Assembly: GCA_000482145.1 (NCBI GenBank)
Contig: AUXH01000452.1
Coordinates: forward strand, 1-15,810
Source of the DNA: Strigomonas culicis
Lineage: Eukaryota > Euglenozoa > Kinetoplastea > Trypanosomatida > Trypanosomatidae
Direction: 5' to 3'
Length of the DNA: 15,810 bases
The position numbers and the translations under genes were made by a program. Below are positions 14,359 to 15,810 of this stretch, piece by piece. Below the pieces are notes generated by a model. The model did not search any database. It saw only the letters and a list, made by a program, of their open reading frames with translations, and was not told the origin of the DNA. Positions within the stretch are counted from its first letter, which is position 1. Every line of letters starts with the position of its first letter.

Positions 14359-14916
14359 TCATCGAACTGTTTTGTTACGTTTCCTAGTAGCACCTTTGAA
14401 CTTTGCCTGATTGTTGTTGTCTACATCCATAAGTCCTAACACGACGCGCAGCACGACCACACCGAGTCCAACCACAAGCCATACCTTCAACCAGTCGATA
14501 TCACCTTGCTGTGCTGTGCCTGGCGCGGACGTCGAATTCCTAGCGGCTTTCGCTTTCGCGGTGTCCGCCTGTTCGTGTGCCTTCCGCCGCATCCCACGCA
14601 CCACGTCGCGCTGCTTTTCCTGCACCACGTGGACGAGATGCTCTGTCTTTTCACGACCACTCACGATCGCCTCCGCCGTGATCTTTGCCGTCTTGTCCAC
14701 GTATTCCTTCCCCCTTTCCAGCGTGGGAGCGGAGAGCGTTTTCGACTTGTGAAACCAGTCCACCGTGGTTTTCTGCACTGGGATCCACGCGGCACGGATC
14801 GCCGACACGGAGCCACCCCAGAGCGAGGTTGTGTTGCGCACGATGGAGCCCCAGAGCTGCTGCGTGGTGTCTCTCCAGTCGTGCTCGGTGCCAGCTGCTG
14901 GCGCAGAGGGAGCCAT
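14359..14916 (-). CDS. Small tail-anchored protein, unknown function
   Basis: 185 residues, ATG to TGA. The N-terminal half has Trp-containing helical segments (TQQLWGSIVRNTTSLWGGSV at about 18-37, then AAWIPVQKTTVDWFHK at about 42-57). A charged amphipathic region follows, about 65-125, rich in Lys, Glu, Ala and Thr and likely a long helix. A single hydrophobic segment at about 142-163 (WLKVWLVVGLGVVVLRVVLG) is followed by a short polar, basic tail. With no N-terminal signal this is the layout of a tail-anchored protein, inserted post-translationally into ER, mitochondrial or peroxisomal membrane. The basic tail RKRNK would suit a mitochondrial or peroxisomal target, but that is weak inference. 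The last 25 codons are noticeably more AT-rich than the rest. Confidence 0.85.
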   Translation of the reverse strand: MAPSAPAAGTEHDWRDTTQQLWGSIVRNTTSLWGGSVSAIRAAWIPVQKTTVDWFHKSKTLSAPTLERGKEYVDKTAKITAEAIVSGREKTEHLVHVVQEKQRDVVRGMRRKAHEQADTAKAKAARNSTSAPGTAQQGDIDWLKVWLVVGLGVVVLRVVLGLMDVDNNNQAKFKGATRKRNKTVR

Positions 14917-14940
14917 GTGTAGTGTTCCGCTGTGTGCTTG

Positions 14941-15007
14941 CTAGGGTGAGTGGGGATCTGACAGCCCCGCCGCGTAGATGTGTAAACATAAAGAAGGGAG
15001 AGGAGGG
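14941..15007 (-). promoter_or_regulatory. Candidate splice acceptor region for the tail-anchored gene
   Basis: A pyrimidine run (CCCTCCTCTCCCTTCTTT, from 15007) is followed by CAG at 14960-14958 and CCCTAG ending near 14941. The resulting leader would be about 24-41 nt. The gap 14917-15169 around it holds nothing else that I can support apart from A-runs near 15090 and 15125. Confidence 0.4.
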
Positions 15008-15169
15008 TCGATGGTTGCATGAAAACTGTCAGACACAAGGAAACAAGGCACATACAAGCTTTTATCATGGAAAACAGCACTACATCATTTTTTTTTTGTT
15101 CTTTCGTTCTGTTAGCAGAAAAGGAAAAAAAAACAATCTGTTAGCGATATGTGTATATCTGTGCCGTGC

Positions 15170-15810
15170 TTACAGCGCGACCACGTGCCACCCCCCCTCC
15201 CGCTGGAGCAGGCAGCCCTCCTGCTGCAGCTGCCCAATGACAGCCTCCAGTGTGTCGCCCACGGTGGCGCTGCCGCCGAGGGCCGCGAAGAGGGAAGCGA
15301 CGACCTGCCGCGGCACAAATCGTTTGCCGCGGTCGCGGCCCTCCGCTGTGTCCTGCGGCGCCGCCGCGCCTCCGTGGGTTGAGTCGGCGCGGCCCGGCTG
15401 CTGCTCCTGCTGCCGCCGGAGGCACTCCAGAAAGTGCAGCTTCATCGCCTTTTTGCTGCTCCGCGGCCGTTTGATGCCCCGCTGCGGAAGCGACAGCGGC
15501 AGGGCGGCACCGGGTGCCGCCATCGGGTACGCGGGCGGCGCATAAAGCGGATAGGACCCCTGCGGCACCGGCGGCGGTGCTGCCGCGCCCTCGCTGCGCC
15601 ACCCGCCTGCCATGCGGTCCACCAGCTGCGCGCGGCACTGCAGGTGGTAGTGGTACAGGCCCCACACTTCGTCTGCCAGCGCGAGGTCGCGCACGGGGGA
15701 GGCCGCCGCGTGGCCGTCGCCGACCACAAGCCGCGCGAGCAGCAGCTGCTGCAGCACCCGCACGTGCGGCCGCAGCGGCGTGCGCCCGGTGGGTCCGCCG
15801 CCGCCGCCGC
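15170..15810 (-). CDS. Partial gene, C-terminal part; winged-helix-like end
   Basis: The frame is open from the right edge of the window to TAA at 15170-15172, so about 212 C-terminal residues are visible and the N-terminus is missing. A helical region (RVLQQLLLARLVVGDGHAA, then DLALADEVWGLYHYHLQCRA) is followed by a Pro/Ala/Gly-rich linker. A basic patch (KRPRSSKKAMK) and a final compact segment come next: FVPRQVVASLFAALGGSATV, then DTLEAVIGQLQQEGCLLQRE and GGWHVVAL. The last segment has the helix-helix-helix-beta-wing layout of a winged-helix domain. A helical lid, linker and terminal winged helix would suit the C-terminus of an MCM-like or other AAA+ replication protein, but no ATPase motif lies in the window and this is a guess. 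GTG at 15763 is an internal codon, not a start. Confidence 0.8.
   Translation of the reverse strand, partial: GGGGGPTGRTPLRPHVRVLQQLLLARLVVGDGHAAASPVRDLALADEVWGLYHYHLQCRAQLVDRMAGGWRSEGAAAPPPVPQGSYPLYAPPAYPMAAPGAALPLSLPQRGIKRPRSSKKAMKLHFLECLRRQQEQQPGRADSTHGGAAAPQDTAEGRDRGKRFVPRQVVASLFAALGGSATVGDTLEAVIGQLQQEGCLLQREGGWHVVAL

Noticed and set aside
1..15810. tRNA, rRNA or snoRNA genes
   Set aside because: I looked in the gaps for tRNA-type A and B boxes and for long GC-rich RNA-like segments and saw none that I could defend by eye.

Overview
The window looks like nuclear chromosomal DNA of a trypanosomatid (kinetoplastid) protist. The reasons are these. All nine genes I can support lie on the minus strand, in one head-to-tail file. 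None shows an intron. Coding regions are GC-rich with G/C-ending codons, while the gaps of about 0.25-0.95 kb between them are A-rich on the plus strand. Read in the sense direction, those gaps give T/C-rich tracts followed by AG just upstream of the start codons, as expected for SL trans-splicing of a polycistronic transcript. TAA, TAG and TGA are all used as stops, so there is no sign of the reassigned stop codons of Blastocrithidia. I cannot name the species.

Layout in transcription order (high to low coordinate). A partial gene enters at the right edge; its C-terminus looks like a winged helix (15170-15810). Next come a short tail-anchored protein (14359-14916) and a large alanine-rich protein with a signal peptide and C-terminal membrane segments (11658-13799). 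A protein with a basic, possibly mitochondrial N-terminus follows (9794-10990). Then comes a tandem array of four paralogues that I do not recognise from any named family (9168 down to 2178). The 5' part of a gene with an N-terminal UBA-like domain runs off the left edge (1-1261).

The paralogue array is the centre of interest. All four proteins share an N-terminal segment (W-R-[EA]-R-R-L-x-D-V-V-I-V-L), an invariant 17-residue block CLPAPDIMQLLLQGHEV, an acidic Ser/Thr-rich linker, a basic AIIR...RRTAEEVYG block and a C-terminal L-L-S-P-x-x-P motif. The membrane anchor changes from copy to copy: MGNCLGC (myristoylation plus likely palmitoylation), MGNNTS and MGNNSS (myristoylation), and a transmembrane helix in the fourth. 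The 17-residue block is encoded by the same 51 bases in all four genes without one synonymous change. The member at 7918-9168 is a mosaic, with ends like one paralogue and a middle nearly identical to another. This suggests gene conversion within the array. A reasonable inference is a set of cytosol-facing membrane adaptors or scaffolds; no enzymatic motif is visible.

Other points are a 67-bp imperfect direct repeat with a possible hairpin in the gap before the 9794-10990 gene, and a GC-rich coding-like tail after the last family member. Everything here is read by eye; no database search was possible.
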